DNA of 64,000 nucleotides from Formosa sediminum. GTDB taxonomy: Bacteria; Bacteroidota; Bacteroidia; Flavobacteriales; Flavobacteriaceae. The notes below the pieces were generated by a model. It worked only from the letters and a program-made list of their open reading frames with translations. It had not been told where the DNA came from and made no database searches. This document shows positions 1 through 8,556 of the stretch, one piece after another. Location: assembly GCF_007197735.1 (NCBI RefSeq), contig NZ_CP041637.1, positions 2,699,001 to 2,763,000 on the forward strand, read 5' to 3'. The first letter of the stretch is position 1. Each line of letters opens with the position of its first letter. Made by a program: the position numbers and the translations under genes.

Positions 1-252
1 AGAAACCTTATGTCTTTCAGCTAATAACTCTGCTTTGCGCTTTGCTTGTTCACTAATATCAAATGCTGAAACCTTCCAACCTTGTAAAGTAGCATACACA
101 GCATTTCGTCCTTCGCCTTCAGCAGGAAGCAGTAATGTTCCTGGTTTTAAGCAGTCTAATTGTGTTTTAAAAAAAGCATTAGGATTTGTACCATATGCAA
201 AAGTATCTTGACCATAACGGTCGTTCCAAAAGTCTAGAGGTGTTTGCTTCAT
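1..252 (-). CDS. SAM-dependent methyltransferase, TehB-like (3' part outside window)
   Basis: The reading frame starts at an ATG complementary to 250-252 and runs off the left edge after 84 codons, so only the N-terminal part is visible. The segment LLPAEGEGRNA is the glycine-rich motif I of class I methyltransferases, in the form common in TehB/thiopurine-type small-molecule methyltransferases. It starts 6 bp after the stop of the membrane methyltransferase-like gene at 259-711, so the two are probably co-transcribed from the cytochrome gene at 725-1717. The substrate cannot be told from the fragment. Confidence 0.75.
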   Translation of the reverse strand, partial: MKQTPLDFWNDRYGQDTFAYGTNPNAFFKTQLDCLKPGTLLLPAEGEGRNAVYATLQGWKVSAFDISEQAKRKAELLAERHKVS

Positions 253-258
253 AATAAA

Positions 259-711
259 TTAGATGAATCGTCTTGTTTTACGCTTGTAAGCGGCGTATTC
301 TGGGAACTTTTTTATTAATAATTGCTCTTCGTATTTAGATTTAAAGTAAAATAAAACGAGTAATAGAAAAGCTAACAGTAATTTAAATAGCGAGGTGGTA
401 TATAGCCCATAACCTATTGTTATTGCTAATATTCCAGTATAAATAGGATGTCTAGACATCTTAAAAGCACCGTTTGTATGCAATGTTGTATTTAGTTTTG
501 GCGTAGGGAAAGGCGATAATTTTGTGTTTATTTGTAATAATGCAATACCGCTTAAACTAAACCCTAAAAGCATTAATAATATACTAAAATAATATAGCCC
601 ATTAATTAAATTAAACCGTATTAAGTTAATAGGAAGTATATAAATGAATAGTAGTATAAGCTGAAGGCCGACAAATAGATAATCTTTAAGTAATTTTTGT
701 TCTGAGTTCAC
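259..711 (-). CDS. isoprenylcysteine carboxyl methyltransferase-like membrane protein (ICMT/PEMT-type)
   Basis: This is a 150-residue protein with about four hydrophobic segments. The C-terminal half has the family signature: a TNGAFKMSRHPIYTG block near residues 80-95 and the closing E-E-Q-L-x-x-K-F-P-E-Y-x-x-Y-K pattern, which form the SAM and substrate pocket of ICMT/PEMT-type inner-membrane methyltransferases. In bacteria the substrate is usually unknown. It lies 13 bp downstream of the cytochrome gene and 6 bp upstream of a second methyltransferase, which suggests an operon read leftward. Confidence 0.75.
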   Translation of the reverse strand: MNSEQKLLKDYLFVGLQLILLFIYILPINLIRFNLINGLYYFSILLMLLGFSLSGIALLQINTKLSPFPTPKLNTTLHTNGAFKMSRHPIYTGILAITIGYGLYTTSLFKLLLAFLLLVLFYFKSKYEEQLLIKKFPEYAAYKRKTRRFI

Positions 712-724
712 TGTCTCGTTTTTA

Positions 725-1717
725 CTATTTATTAAAAGTCACACTCCAAATACCTCTAACTTCATTTTCTGTATAGCCTATAGCTTTATCGTTAGGATAT
801 AATTGTTTTATTTTGTGTAAGGTATTTGCTTTTAAAGTTTCATTAGGTTTACCATGACATTGTAAACACATGGTATTGGTAGTTATTGGGTAATAAAATT
901 TTACTTGATTTTCTTGAGTTATAATTATAGGTTCCGATTGTACATTATTTGTGTTTAATGTTTTAAATATTTTAATGTATTCCAGTTCTTCTGGGCTTAC
1001 CATATTACTCTTATTGCGTGGTTTATCTGTAACTCGTTTTATAGATGCATTATGTTTTGCAGCCATGCTATCTGTTAACGGATAAGCTTTTTCGTTACAA
1101 AAGGATAACGCCTCCAATAATCCTTGTTTTTCAATAGCTTCTATTAGATTTTTACCGAGTACATTTTGTGTGGTTGAAACGTAATTTAAACCCCGAGCTT
1201 TAGGTGTTAAGGTTTGATTATTGCGATAGGATTGTTGCTTTTGCTTCATGCCCATACCTGGTTGTAAGCCTTGTCTGTTTTGTTGCTGATAGTGGTCTTC
1301 AAACCATTCTGGCTGTTCAATATCAAAACGGTACATATAATCTGCAATTTGTGTAATGGTTTCTTCAGGATATACTAGTTTAGGCATTACTCCATAACGT
1401 TGTACGGCACCATACATAAGGGCTTTATCTTTACTAGGTTGATTTGTCCAAGTAAGCATCGCCTGTATAAAATCTTCTTTAGTGGTATTATTGGTTATAT
1501 ATCTTCTTTTAATGGCAACCATTGGTGGACCATTTCTATTGTATTCATCTGCTGTTGGACTGTGGCAGACGTAACAGTTGGTTTCCATTAATTTTTTTCC
1601 AGGATGCTCTGATTGCGATAGGTTTGAACTTGCTAATTCTGTTGTGTTTTTCTTTTTAGAAAAATTACAACCTACTAAAAGCATCGCTAGTAACAGTACT
1701 GTAAAACTGTTTTTCAT
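725..1717 (-). CDS. c-type cytochrome lipoprotein with DUF3365 (Tll0287-like) domain
   Basis: This 330-residue protein begins with a lipoprotein signal (LLVGC, lipidated Cys17). It carries two covalent haem motifs: CYVCH at residues 48-52 in a small monohaem cytochrome domain, and CLQCH at 284-288 inside a C-terminal DUF3365/Tll0287-like haem domain, which resembles PAS/redox sensor folds. It is therefore probably a periplasmic, membrane-anchored electron-transfer or redox-sensing protein. It is the first gene of a likely three-gene leftward operon with two methyltransferase-type genes. The partner and redox role are unknown. Confidence 0.8.
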   Translation of the reverse strand: MKNSFTVLLLAMLLVGCNFSKKKNTTELASSNLSQSEHPGKKLMETNCYVCHSPTADEYNRNGPPMVAIKRRYITNNTTKEDFIQAMLTWTNQPSKDKALMYGAVQRYGVMPKLVYPEETITQIADYMYRFDIEQPEWFEDHYQQQNRQGLQPGMGMKQKQQSYRNNQTLTPKARGLNYVSTTQNVLGKNLIEAIEKQGLLEALSFCNEKAYPLTDSMAAKHNASIKRVTDKPRNKSNMVSPEELEYIKIFKTLNTNNVQSEPIIITQENQVKFYYPITTNTMCLQCHGKPNETLKANTLHKIKQLYPNDKAIGYTENEVRGIWSVTFNK

Positions 1718-1796
1718 CTTAAAGAGAATTTAGATGAAATTACAATCTATAGTTTAAAAAATCAGTAACTTAAGTTACATTATAAGATAAAATGTG

Positions 1797-2588
1797 CTAT
1801 TTATATGTATTCTGCATTAGGTCTGAAACTGCATCCCAAAGGGCAACTCTTTTTTCTAATGCTTGTTTAGCTACGTGTAATGCTTCATCCCATTTTATAT
1901 CATCTGCTCCACAAAGTTCAGAAACCATTTTTAAAGAAAGCGGACCGTGTTCATCTCCATCTAATTCAATATGGCGTTGCAAATAATACTTGAATTTGCT
2001 AAAGGATTGCTGTTCTGAATTGGATTGTTTAATAATTTCAATAAACATATCAGGGATAAGATCTTCACGTCCGAATGTAAAAGCAGAAGCTATAAGATGT
2101 GATTTTTTAGTAGCAATAACAGAAAACGTAAAATTAACGAAATCTGAAACCCGAGGATCTAAAGCTATCTTATTTAAAGCAACTGTAATGGGTTCTCCTT
2201 GTGCAATATTGTGTACAAAAGATTCAATTTTTGAAGTGTCTGCCTCAGCTTGTAACATGGCATCTAAATACATTTCAAAATGGCTCTTAGCTTCGCCTAT
2301 TTCATTAATATCGCTTTCTTCTCCAAGTACAATTTCATTTATAAATCTTGATAATGAGGCGTTTTTAGAAGGTAGCCATGGCGTATTTACACAGGTTAAT
2401 TGTATTTGTAGTTGTTTTAATAACGACATAAAGTCCCAAACCGCATAGACATGATTTTCCATGAAGAGTTTAATATCATCTATAGTTTTTAAACTGCTAT
2501 AGAGTTTATGATTTTTTAACTGCTGTCTTAAATCTGAAATTTCACTTTCAATAAATGATATCTTATCTAATTTCTGTACTTGTAGCAT
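1797..2588 (-). CDS. DUF3050 domain protein (haem-oxygenase-like fold)
   Basis: This is a 263-residue soluble protein without a signal peptide. The block [16 protein letters not shown] followed by L-x-C-V-N-T-P-W-L and the later [12 protein letters not shown] motif are typical of the DUF3050 family. That family is all-helical and related to haem-oxygenase/TenA-like folds, with conserved His/Asp/Glu residues. The reaction is not established. It appears monocistronic, with an AT-rich gap of about 180 bp on each side. Confidence 0.75.
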   Translation of the reverse strand: MLQVQKLDKISFIESEISDLRQQLKNHKLYSSLKTIDDIKLFMENHVYAVWDFMSLLKQLQIQLTCVNTPWLPSKNASLSRFINEIVLGEESDINEIGEAKSHFEMYLDAMLQAEADTSKIESFVHNIAQGEPITVALNKIALDPRVSDFVNFTFSVIATKKSHLIASAFTFGREDLIPDMFIEIIKQSNSEQQSFSKFKYYLQRHIELDGDEHGPLSLKMVSELCGADDIKWDEALHVAKQALEKRVALWDAVSDLMQNTYK

Positions 2589-2771
2589 GCAAATGGAGTT
2601 TAGCTCTAATTATAAAGCCCGCAAAAATACATCATGAAATATAAAAATTACAATACATTTATTATAAAATTTATGTTGACAATTAGTTATAAACACTTAA
2701 AGTTGTTTATGATTTTGACTCTTAGTGATTTAGAGCTTATGCGATTTTTTTATTAGTATACGTAAGATGGG

Positions 2772-3734
2772 TTAGAGTTCATAAATATCATGTATTCTAG
2801 CAATATTATAACCTTGAGATCTTACAGTTCTTGTTGCTGCACTATTAGGGTTAAGTATAGGGTTTGTATGATTAAAGTGAATAAAAACGACCTTACTTTT
2901 TTCTTTAGGTTCTAATGCTTTAAAGCGCTCTAAACTTTCAATTATAAGTGGGTGTGGAATTTGAGAAATATCTCGTCTATTCATTTCTAAACCACTGTAA
3001 AATGTTGCATCTAGAAATGCATAATCTACTTTTTTAATCTCTTCAATTATATTTTTTTCCCATTTTTCCCATTTATCAATGTCAGGAATATAAAGTGCGG
3101 TTTTATTAGGACCTTTTATTTTATAGCCTACTGTTTCAGAATATTCATCCCTATGTGGGACTTGTACTGGGGTAACTTCTAAAGACTGAGATAATGTTAC
3201 TGGTACATCTGGCGTTAAAGTTTTTAAAAGTATGTTCTTTCTATTAACAAGCTGTTCCCAAGGCCCATTAGATTCCAAGAATTTTTTCATTCTAGGCATA
3301 ACATACACAGGTGTTTTTTTTGCATCTATAGCTTCTTTGCCTAAATACATAAGTCCTGTATAGTGCCCAATATGCGCATGTGTTAAAAAAATGCCATCAA
3401 CTAACTGTTTTTCACTATTAGGTTCTGAATCTGTTAACCATTGTATTTGACTTGTTATATCTGGTGTAGCATCAAATAAGTAGGTTTTATTGGTCTGGGA
3501 ATCTACTAATCCTAACGATGAAACTTTTCTATTTATGTTTGGATTATCAAAAAGTCCAGCACAACAGGATTTAGAACATCCAATGTGCGGAGACCCTGCA
3601 TCTTGAATAGTTCCTAATATTACAATAGAGGTAGCGTCTATAGTATAACCAGGTTTTATATTAGGGGTTTTAGTTTGTTGCTTTGAACAAGAAAAAATGC
3701 ATATAAATAATATGAGGAGGTGAAAAATTTTCAT
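2772..3734 (-). CDS. PqqB-like metallo-beta-lactamase-fold lipoprotein
   Basis: This 320-residue protein has a lipoprotein signal (IFSC, Cys16). The fold is a metallo-hydrolase related to PqqB: an early ILGTIQDAGSPHIGC segment, then the metal motif THAHIGH (the canonical Asp is replaced by Gly, as in PqqB-like members), a mid His in VPHRDEY, and a late IHFNHTNP. No other PQQ biosynthesis gene is present, so it is probably a periplasmic PqqB-like hydrolase rather than part of cofactor synthesis. Cysteine pairs near residues 53-59 may bind an additional metal. Confidence 0.8.
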   Translation of the reverse strand: MKIFHLLILFICIFSCSKQQTKTPNIKPGYTIDATSIVILGTIQDAGSPHIGCSKSCCAGLFDNPNINRKVSSLGLVDSQTNKTYLFDATPDITSQIQWLTDSEPNSEKQLVDGIFLTHAHIGHYTGLMYLGKEAIDAKKTPVYVMPRMKKFLESNGPWEQLVNRKNILLKTLTPDVPVTLSQSLEVTPVQVPHRDEYSETVGYKIKGPNKTALYIPDIDKWEKWEKNIIEEIKKVDYAFLDATFYSGLEMNRRDISQIPHPLIIESLERFKALEPKEKSKVVFIHFNHTNPILNPNSAATRTVRSQGYNIARIHDIYEL

Positions 3735-3863
3735 TTCAAAATTAGTTTTTTTGACGAATTAAATAGTTGTTAATAGTCTAATTTTATAGGGAGTAACTTA
3801 ACGATATATAATCTAAATTAAGCTACCTATTAAACATTTTTAGCATACATAAGCTTATCGTTA

Positions 3864-4133
3864 TTAAGCTATTATGGTTTTAACTTGATGAATATCAAAT
3901 TTATAGATAGTATTAAAATACAAAATCCTAACCACACAATTGGTGAAATATAAAAATAATACTAGGTTATTTTTTAAATGATATGTGTTTGTATAACGTA
4001 TGTATAAGCGTAGATCGTTTTGTATCCAGTGAGAAGCTACTGTTTTATTATTTATTTGAGGGCTATAACTAGGAGTGTTTATAATATAAGTATATAGTCC
4101 AAAGCATAGTATTAATGCTAGTAGTATTGTCAT
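3864..4133 (-). CDS. doubtful small ORF with N-terminal hydrophobic segment
   Basis: This 89-codon frame starts with a hydrophobic stretch that could be a membrane anchor. It has no recognisable family and an unusual composition, with many Tyr, Asn and Ile residues at random positions. It occupies most of a 500 bp AT-rich gap between the PqqB-like gene and the HEMLH protein. It could be a real small membrane protein, the decayed end of a larger gene, or chance. Confidence 0.25.
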   Translation of the reverse strand: MTILLALILCFGLYTYIINTPSYSPQINNKTVASHWIQNDLRLYIRYTNTYHLKNNLVLFLYFTNCVVRILYFNTIYKFDIHQVKTIIA

Positions 4134-4252
4134 GTTTATTTAGGTTAAGTCTCTATTATGGGGATAAATGATACTTGTATGTAAATTTAGTTTTTTGTTT
4201 GTAATAGACAATATATCTAGACGTTTTCTTCTTTTTATTTTCTGTATTACCA

Positions 4253-5371
4253 TTAATTTTCGAGTACAGGTAGTAAGAATATTGTTTTATAATATTCAGG
4301 TTTACAGTCTATATCAGAAAAAATCTTGCTATACGTTTTTAATTGATTTTGATGTTTTAAAACTTCTAAATTGGGATAGAATACCGCATTGTAATAATAG
4401 TTTGGTTGATTTGGTAATAACCCACCTTTAGCATTAAAATAAGTGTATAATGTATTAATTACAGCATTCTCTTCAGCAAAGATAAAATTTGTTTTCCCTC
4501 TAGATTTTCTAATGGCAAAAATATCTGCTCTTGCAGAATATGCATAATCAATATAATTATGAAGCATCTCGTGAGCTATTGAAACTGGGAGTCCTTCTAA
4601 CATGTGTAAATTATAATTTTTCCATATATTGGAAGCGTTATAAATAGGTTTGGAGCCTAAAGAATTTTGCCCGAGAATATTTTGTTCGTGTATATTAATT
4701 ACAGCAATATTATTCCACACATTAATAGTAGGGTTGGAGCCCTTGATAACCCCATTATACATGTAGATGGTATTGTTAGAAGAGATGTATTTGGGATTAT
4801 CATTAAACGCAATCCAAAACATTTTGTTTGAGTTAACTAACGGTACAAATTGTGGTGTTTTTGTGATATAATGTTTTGTGTCGCTAAAAATTTTAGAATA
4901 CAATTCTGGGTATATGTTTTGAAGTATAATGATACTTCTTATAGCATAATATACGTTTTTTTGATCGAGGGCTTTATCATTTTTTGTGGTAATTATAAAA
5001 TCGCCATAGGTGTAAAAATGAGCTTTCCATGTGAGATGATTTAAACCATCAGTATTCCAACCATTATAAGTGCCAAATAATTCTGTTTCATTTGGGAATT
5101 TTCTACCCAGATATTTTAATTTTTTAGAATTAATAGGAAGTTCTAATTCTGAAATGAGGTTGTTTTTTGAAATAGATTTTAAAATGAGGTCTTGTAATTT
5201 TATATCTATTTGCTCGAGCGATAAGTTTGTTTGATTAAAATCTGAGGCCGTTTTTATCCATGATAAATCATGCTTGTTTAAATTCTCTTTGGTTGTATTT
5301 GGAGCTTTATCTTGAGCACAAGCGGTAGTTAAAACTATAAGATGTAAACAAATTATCCAAAGTGTTTTCAT
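4253..5371 (-). CDS. secreted lipoprotein with HExxH motif, putative metallopeptidase
   Basis: This 372-residue protein has a lipoprotein signal (LTTAC). HEMLH at residues 267-271, inside a helix-like stretch (SIAHEMLHNYIDYAY), fits a zinc-binding HExxH motif. Acidic residues follow about 25-30 positions later (FAEENA) and could supply the third ligand. I recognise no named peptidase family. The gene lies 13 bp downstream of the secreted protein gene at 5385-6149, so the two are probably one transcription unit. Confidence 0.55.
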   Translation of the reverse strand: MKTLWIICLHLIVLTTACAQDKAPNTTKENLNKHDLSWIKTASDFNQTNLSLEQIDIKLQDLILKSISKNNLISELELPINSKKLKYLGRKFPNETELFGTYNGWNTDGLNHLTWKAHFYTYGDFIITTKNDKALDQKNVYYAIRSIIILQNIYPELYSKIFSDTKHYITKTPQFVPLVNSNKMFWIAFNDNPKYISSNNTIYMYNGVIKGSNPTINVWNNIAVINIHEQNILGQNSLGSKPIYNASNIWKNYNLHMLEGLPVSIAHEMLHNYIDYAYSARADIFAIRKSRGKTNFIFAEENAVINTLYTYFNAKGGLLPNQPNYYYNAVFYPNLEVLKHQNQLKTYSKIFSDIDCKPEYYKTIFLLPVLEN

Positions 5372-5384
5372 AACTCTAAAAATC

Positions 5385-6149
5385 TTATGGGGTAATTTTA
5401 TAATGTGCAGTATCTACACCTGTATTTCCGGTCGTACTATCGTAAGCATATACAATAACTTCATAATCTCCAGTATGCTGAAAATTCACAGTGCCTTCAA
5501 ATGTATTTGTAGATTTAAAGTGTAATGGGACTTCTGTAATACTGTTGTCTTTTAATTTTATTAGTGCTTTTACTTCAACCTGTGTGGCATCCCACATGCC
5601 ATTTTTTTCAATTGGGCACCCACACATCATTACCACTTTAGCTGTAACTTTTAAAGGGTTTTTTTGTAACTCTTTTAAGGTAAAAGTCTGACTGGATTTT
5701 GAATTATCTAAGGTTACAAGAAAACCTGGAATTTCAATAATTATGCCTTCGCCTAAAATATGTTTACCTGGTATTAACCACAGATCTGTTGTCGCACTTA
5801 CTCTTACATCATTATCTTTAATTGTAGAATACACTTCTATAGTAACAAAAACAGGTTCGCTAAGCGGTATAGTAGCCTGAAATTTTGCTGTATTATCGTC
5901 TGTAATTCGTTCACCTCTTTTTAAAGGCGTATTCATAATTGTATTTGTATTGCCTGTAGCTCCTTCGGTTTTACCTTGCACTAAAATAGTTTGTGTTTTT
6001 TTGTTTCTAATCACCACTTTAGCTCCTCCTAGTGAAGAACCAATAAATTTGGCATCTTTAGCTTTTGCTCTCACAATTATTTTTGTGTCGGTTGCAAATG
6101 AAGATATTGAAATAAGCGTGGTTAAAATTACTGATAGAATAAATTTCAT
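5385..6149 (-). CDS. secreted beta-rich protein of unknown function
   Basis: This 254-residue protein has a clear Sec signal peptide (residues 1-19, ending SSFA). The mature part is rich in beta-type alternating residues and contains one notable MCGCPIEKNGMWDA segment, whose two cysteines might bind metal. The C-terminal region ends in a Gly-Asp-Tyr-Glu-Val pattern typical of Ig-like folds. Its stop-to-start distance to the HEMLH lipoprotein is 13 bp, so they probably act together at the cell surface or in the periplasm. Confidence 0.5.
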   Translation of the reverse strand: MKFILSVILTTLISISSFATDTKIIVRAKAKDAKFIGSSLGGAKVVIRNKKTQTILVQGKTEGATGNTNTIMNTPLKRGERITDDNTAKFQATIPLSEPVFVTIEVYSTIKDNDVRVSATTDLWLIPGKHILGEGIIIEIPGFLVTLDNSKSSQTFTLKELQKNPLKVTAKVVMMCGCPIEKNGMWDATQVEVKALIKLKDNSITEVPLHFKSTNTFEGTVNFQHTGDYEVIVYAYDSTTGNTGVDTAHYKITP

Positions 6150-6281
6150 ATGTCGTATAATGTAGTGTTAGTAGATGTGATTTAGTAAAGATAACTAAAT
6201 AGCTAGTAATGTATTGATCGTATGAGTTGTTCCTTTATATTTCTAGCTATAAAGATTTGAAATTAGTAGTTGAGTATCTTT

Positions 6282-6881
6282 TTAAGGTCTTAACACACCA
6301 AGCATTTGTCCTATACCAATTCCAATATAGGTTCTGTCCTTATTTAAAATTAGTAAGGGAGAAACGGTTAGCCCATAAATTTTAGAAATAGGAAATTCTA
6401 TTTTAGGGTTTAATACAAAGCTCAAGGTATTATATTTTCTGTATTGCCAAGTATAATTTTCTGTTAGAAAAGGATTGTCTATGGGGTGCCAATTTTCTGG
6501 TTCTCTAATTATGGTATATCCCAATCCAGCAGATAAATTTAATCGTATTGTACCCTTTGTATTTAGTTTATAAATTTTGCCAGCACCAATTTGGATATTT
6601 TCTAATTGATCGTAAGGGTTCGTTGTTCCAAAAGAAAATATACTTTCAAATCCAGATGAATAATTTTCTGGTTGCGATTTGGGTGTTCTTAAATTACCTG
6701 TATAGCCTATTTTTAAGGAATAAGTTTCTTTATACACATAATTAAGGTTAAGATCAAAACCTATATAATTCCCTAAATTTAATTCGCCAGTAGTATAGAT
6801 TGCATGAGATGTAGAGAATTGAGCATTAATAAATTGTATGCTAAAACAACTTAACATTACTGTTAATATGTAGGTTTTCAT
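6282..6881 (-). CDS. outer-membrane beta-barrel-like protein
   Basis: This 199-residue protein has a signal peptide (residues 1-20, ending INA) followed by alternating aromatic/polar strands throughout (for example YSLKIGYTGNL and TIRLNLSAGLGYTI). It has no cytoplasmic-type domain. The pattern fits a small outer-membrane beta-barrel of the PorT/OmpW-like kind common in Flavobacteriia. The last residues do not end in a classical terminal Phe. The function is unknown. Confidence 0.5.
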   Translation of the reverse strand: MKTYILTVMLSCFSIQFINAQFSTSHAIYTTGELNLGNYIGFDLNLNYVYKETYSLKIGYTGNLRTPKSQPENYSSGFESIFSFGTTNPYDQLENIQIGAGKIYKLNTKGTIRLNLSAGLGYTIIREPENWHPIDNPFLTENYTWQYRKYNTLSFVLNPKIEFPISKIYGLTVSPLLILNKDRTYIGIGIGQMLGVLRP

Positions 6882-6945
6882 TATAGGCTTAAATTTATTT
6901 AAATATAAGATTTATTTTAAAGACGATTTAGTTTCCTATAATTAT

Positions 6946-6990
6946 TTAAAAAAAAACCATATAACTTATTGATATAAACTATATGGTTAA
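6946..6990 (-). terminator. intrinsic terminator of the hydrolase at 7015-8016
   Basis: The inverted arms AACCATATA (6955-6963) and TATATGGTT (6980-6988) form a 9-bp stem. On the minus strand this is followed by a run of T residues (the A tract at about 6947-6956 on the plus strand). It starts 25 bp past the stop codon of the alpha/beta hydrolase, the expected place for a rho-independent terminator. Confidence 0.65.
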
Positions 6991-7014
6991 AATTTTATCT
7001 GTGTACTTACATAA

Positions 7015-8016
7015 TTACTCTTTCATAAATGTAATTAAAGGTTTTATAAAATCTTGAAATTTTTCTATATGTGGTAAGTGTCCCACGTTTTTAATTTCAA
7101 CTAATTTAGCATTAGGAATTGTTTTTTGAGTTTTTTTACCTAACTCGTCATAACGTCCCATTGTTTCTCTAACCTCTTCAGATACAAGAGGTTTTCCTAA
7201 AGCAGTTCTATCTCGAGTACCAATAATTAATAGGGTAGCAGCAGTGATGTTTTTAAATTCATAAACTACGGGCTGTGTAAAAATCATATCAGAAGTTAAG
7301 GCTGAATTCCATGCAATTTTATCATAATCAGAGTTTAGTGTCCAGCCAGCTAATAAATTAACCCATTGGTCGTATTCTGGTTTCCAATTATTATCGTAAT
7401 AACTTTCTAATTGATATTTTCTTATACTTTCGTAATTGCTTTTCAGTGCATTTTTGTACCACCAGTCTACTGGTTTATATGGCACTTTTAATTTCCAATC
7501 TTCTAAACCAATTGGGTTTTCAAGTATTAATTTTTCAGTAATTTCAGGATACATTAAAGCAAAACGTGTTGCTACCATTCCGCCCATAGAATGGCCTAAA
7601 ATTGATGTTTTTGTGATTTTTAATGTGTCTAATAATGTTTTTGTATTTTGGGCTAATTGCTGAAATGTATATTGAAAATAATCTGGTTTAGACGATTTTC
7701 CAAAACCGATTTGGTCAGGTACAATTACTCTAAAACCTTCTTTAGTAAGAGACTCTATAGTCGTTTTCCAATACGCACCATTAAAATTTTTACCATGACA
7801 TAACACAATATTCTTACCATTGTAATTCTCTGGTGTAATATCCATATAAGCCATTTTTAAATCTTGATCTTGTATATTAAGATCTAGTATAGACACTTTA
7901 TAAGGATACGTATAGTTTGATAATTCTAAATCTAACCATTCTAAATTATTTGTTTGAGCTGTTACTAGTGGGAAGGATAGCACTAAAATTAATACTGTAA
8001 ATACAATTTTTTTCAT
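7015..8016 (-). CDS. secreted alpha/beta hydrolase
   Basis: This 333-residue protein has a signal peptide (residues 1-20, ending VTA). The nucleophile elbow is GHSMGG with Ser143. The oxyanion HG sits in VLCHGKNFNG near residue 74, an acid candidate lies in LLIIGTRDRTAL, and the catalytic His is in NVGHLPHIEK near residue 314. The family includes periplasmic esterases and lipases. It is monocistronic, with its own terminator at 6946-6990. The natural substrate is unknown. Confidence 0.8.
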   Translation of the reverse strand: MKKIVFTVLILVLSFPLVTAQTNNLEWLDLELSNYTYPYKVSILDLNIQDQDLKMAYMDITPENYNGKNIVLCHGKNFNGAYWKTTIESLTKEGFRVIVPDQIGFGKSSKPDYFQYTFQQLAQNTKTLLDTLKITKTSILGHSMGGMVATRFALMYPEITEKLILENPIGLEDWKLKVPYKPVDWWYKNALKSNYESIRKYQLESYYDNNWKPEYDQWVNLLAGWTLNSDYDKIAWNSALTSDMIFTQPVVYEFKNITAATLLIIGTRDRTALGKPLVSEEVRETMGRYDELGKKTQKTIPNAKLVEIKNVGHLPHIEKFQDFIKPLITFMKE

Positions 8017-8174
8017 GTTGTAGGTTTAAATTATTAATTGTGTTAAAGGTATTTGTTTACGTTAAGAAGTTTTTACGTTTAATTGTATAAAAGTAAACAA
8101 TTCTAAAAACACCACTTAGGTATAAAGTCTATAAAAAGAGTTAAAGTTTAATTGCTAAATACTTTTGTATTGTT

Positions 8175-8415
8175 TTAATTGTTGTAGAACTCTAATTCGG
8201 GTACGTGTTTTTTAAGACTATCACTAAATTTTAATTCATATTCTTCTTCCAATATTCGTAATAAATCAGTTGTAAAAGCTTTATAACTAGAGCCTATAGG
8301 AAACAATGTATTGGCATTTACTTTTAATGGGTGGTCTAAATCTCCAAAATCAAATCCTTTAGAGTATATTAATTCATTGTCTTTACCAATGGCTATAGAA
8401 AACTCTACGGTTTGA
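8175..8415 (-). pseudogene. remnant of a class C beta-lactamase-like serine hydrolase
   Basis: Translation of the minus strand gives about 80 in-frame residues that match the N-terminal part of serine hydrolases: GKDNELIYSKGF, then FPIGSSYKAFTTDLL, which carries a SxYK-type SxxK active-site motif, then an L-x-D-S-L helix. It ends in a stop complementary to 8175-8177 and has no start or downstream half. It lies next to an intact paralogue (8557-9993), so it is probably the relic of a tandem copy. Confidence 0.6.
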
Positions 8416-8556
8416 ATAAGTTATTGTAATATTTTAAACTTTTGAACTATTTTTTTATTAATTTTTGTTTGATCATAAACGTTAATGTGTAGTATTAGAA
8501 ATAAAGAATAAGTGTTTTTAATTTCATGTGTAATAATTGTGCTAAATTAATAACGA

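Noticed and set aside
2772-3734. PQQ biosynthesis operon
   Set aside because: Only the PqqB-like hydrolase is present and it is a lipoprotein, so no pathway is supported.
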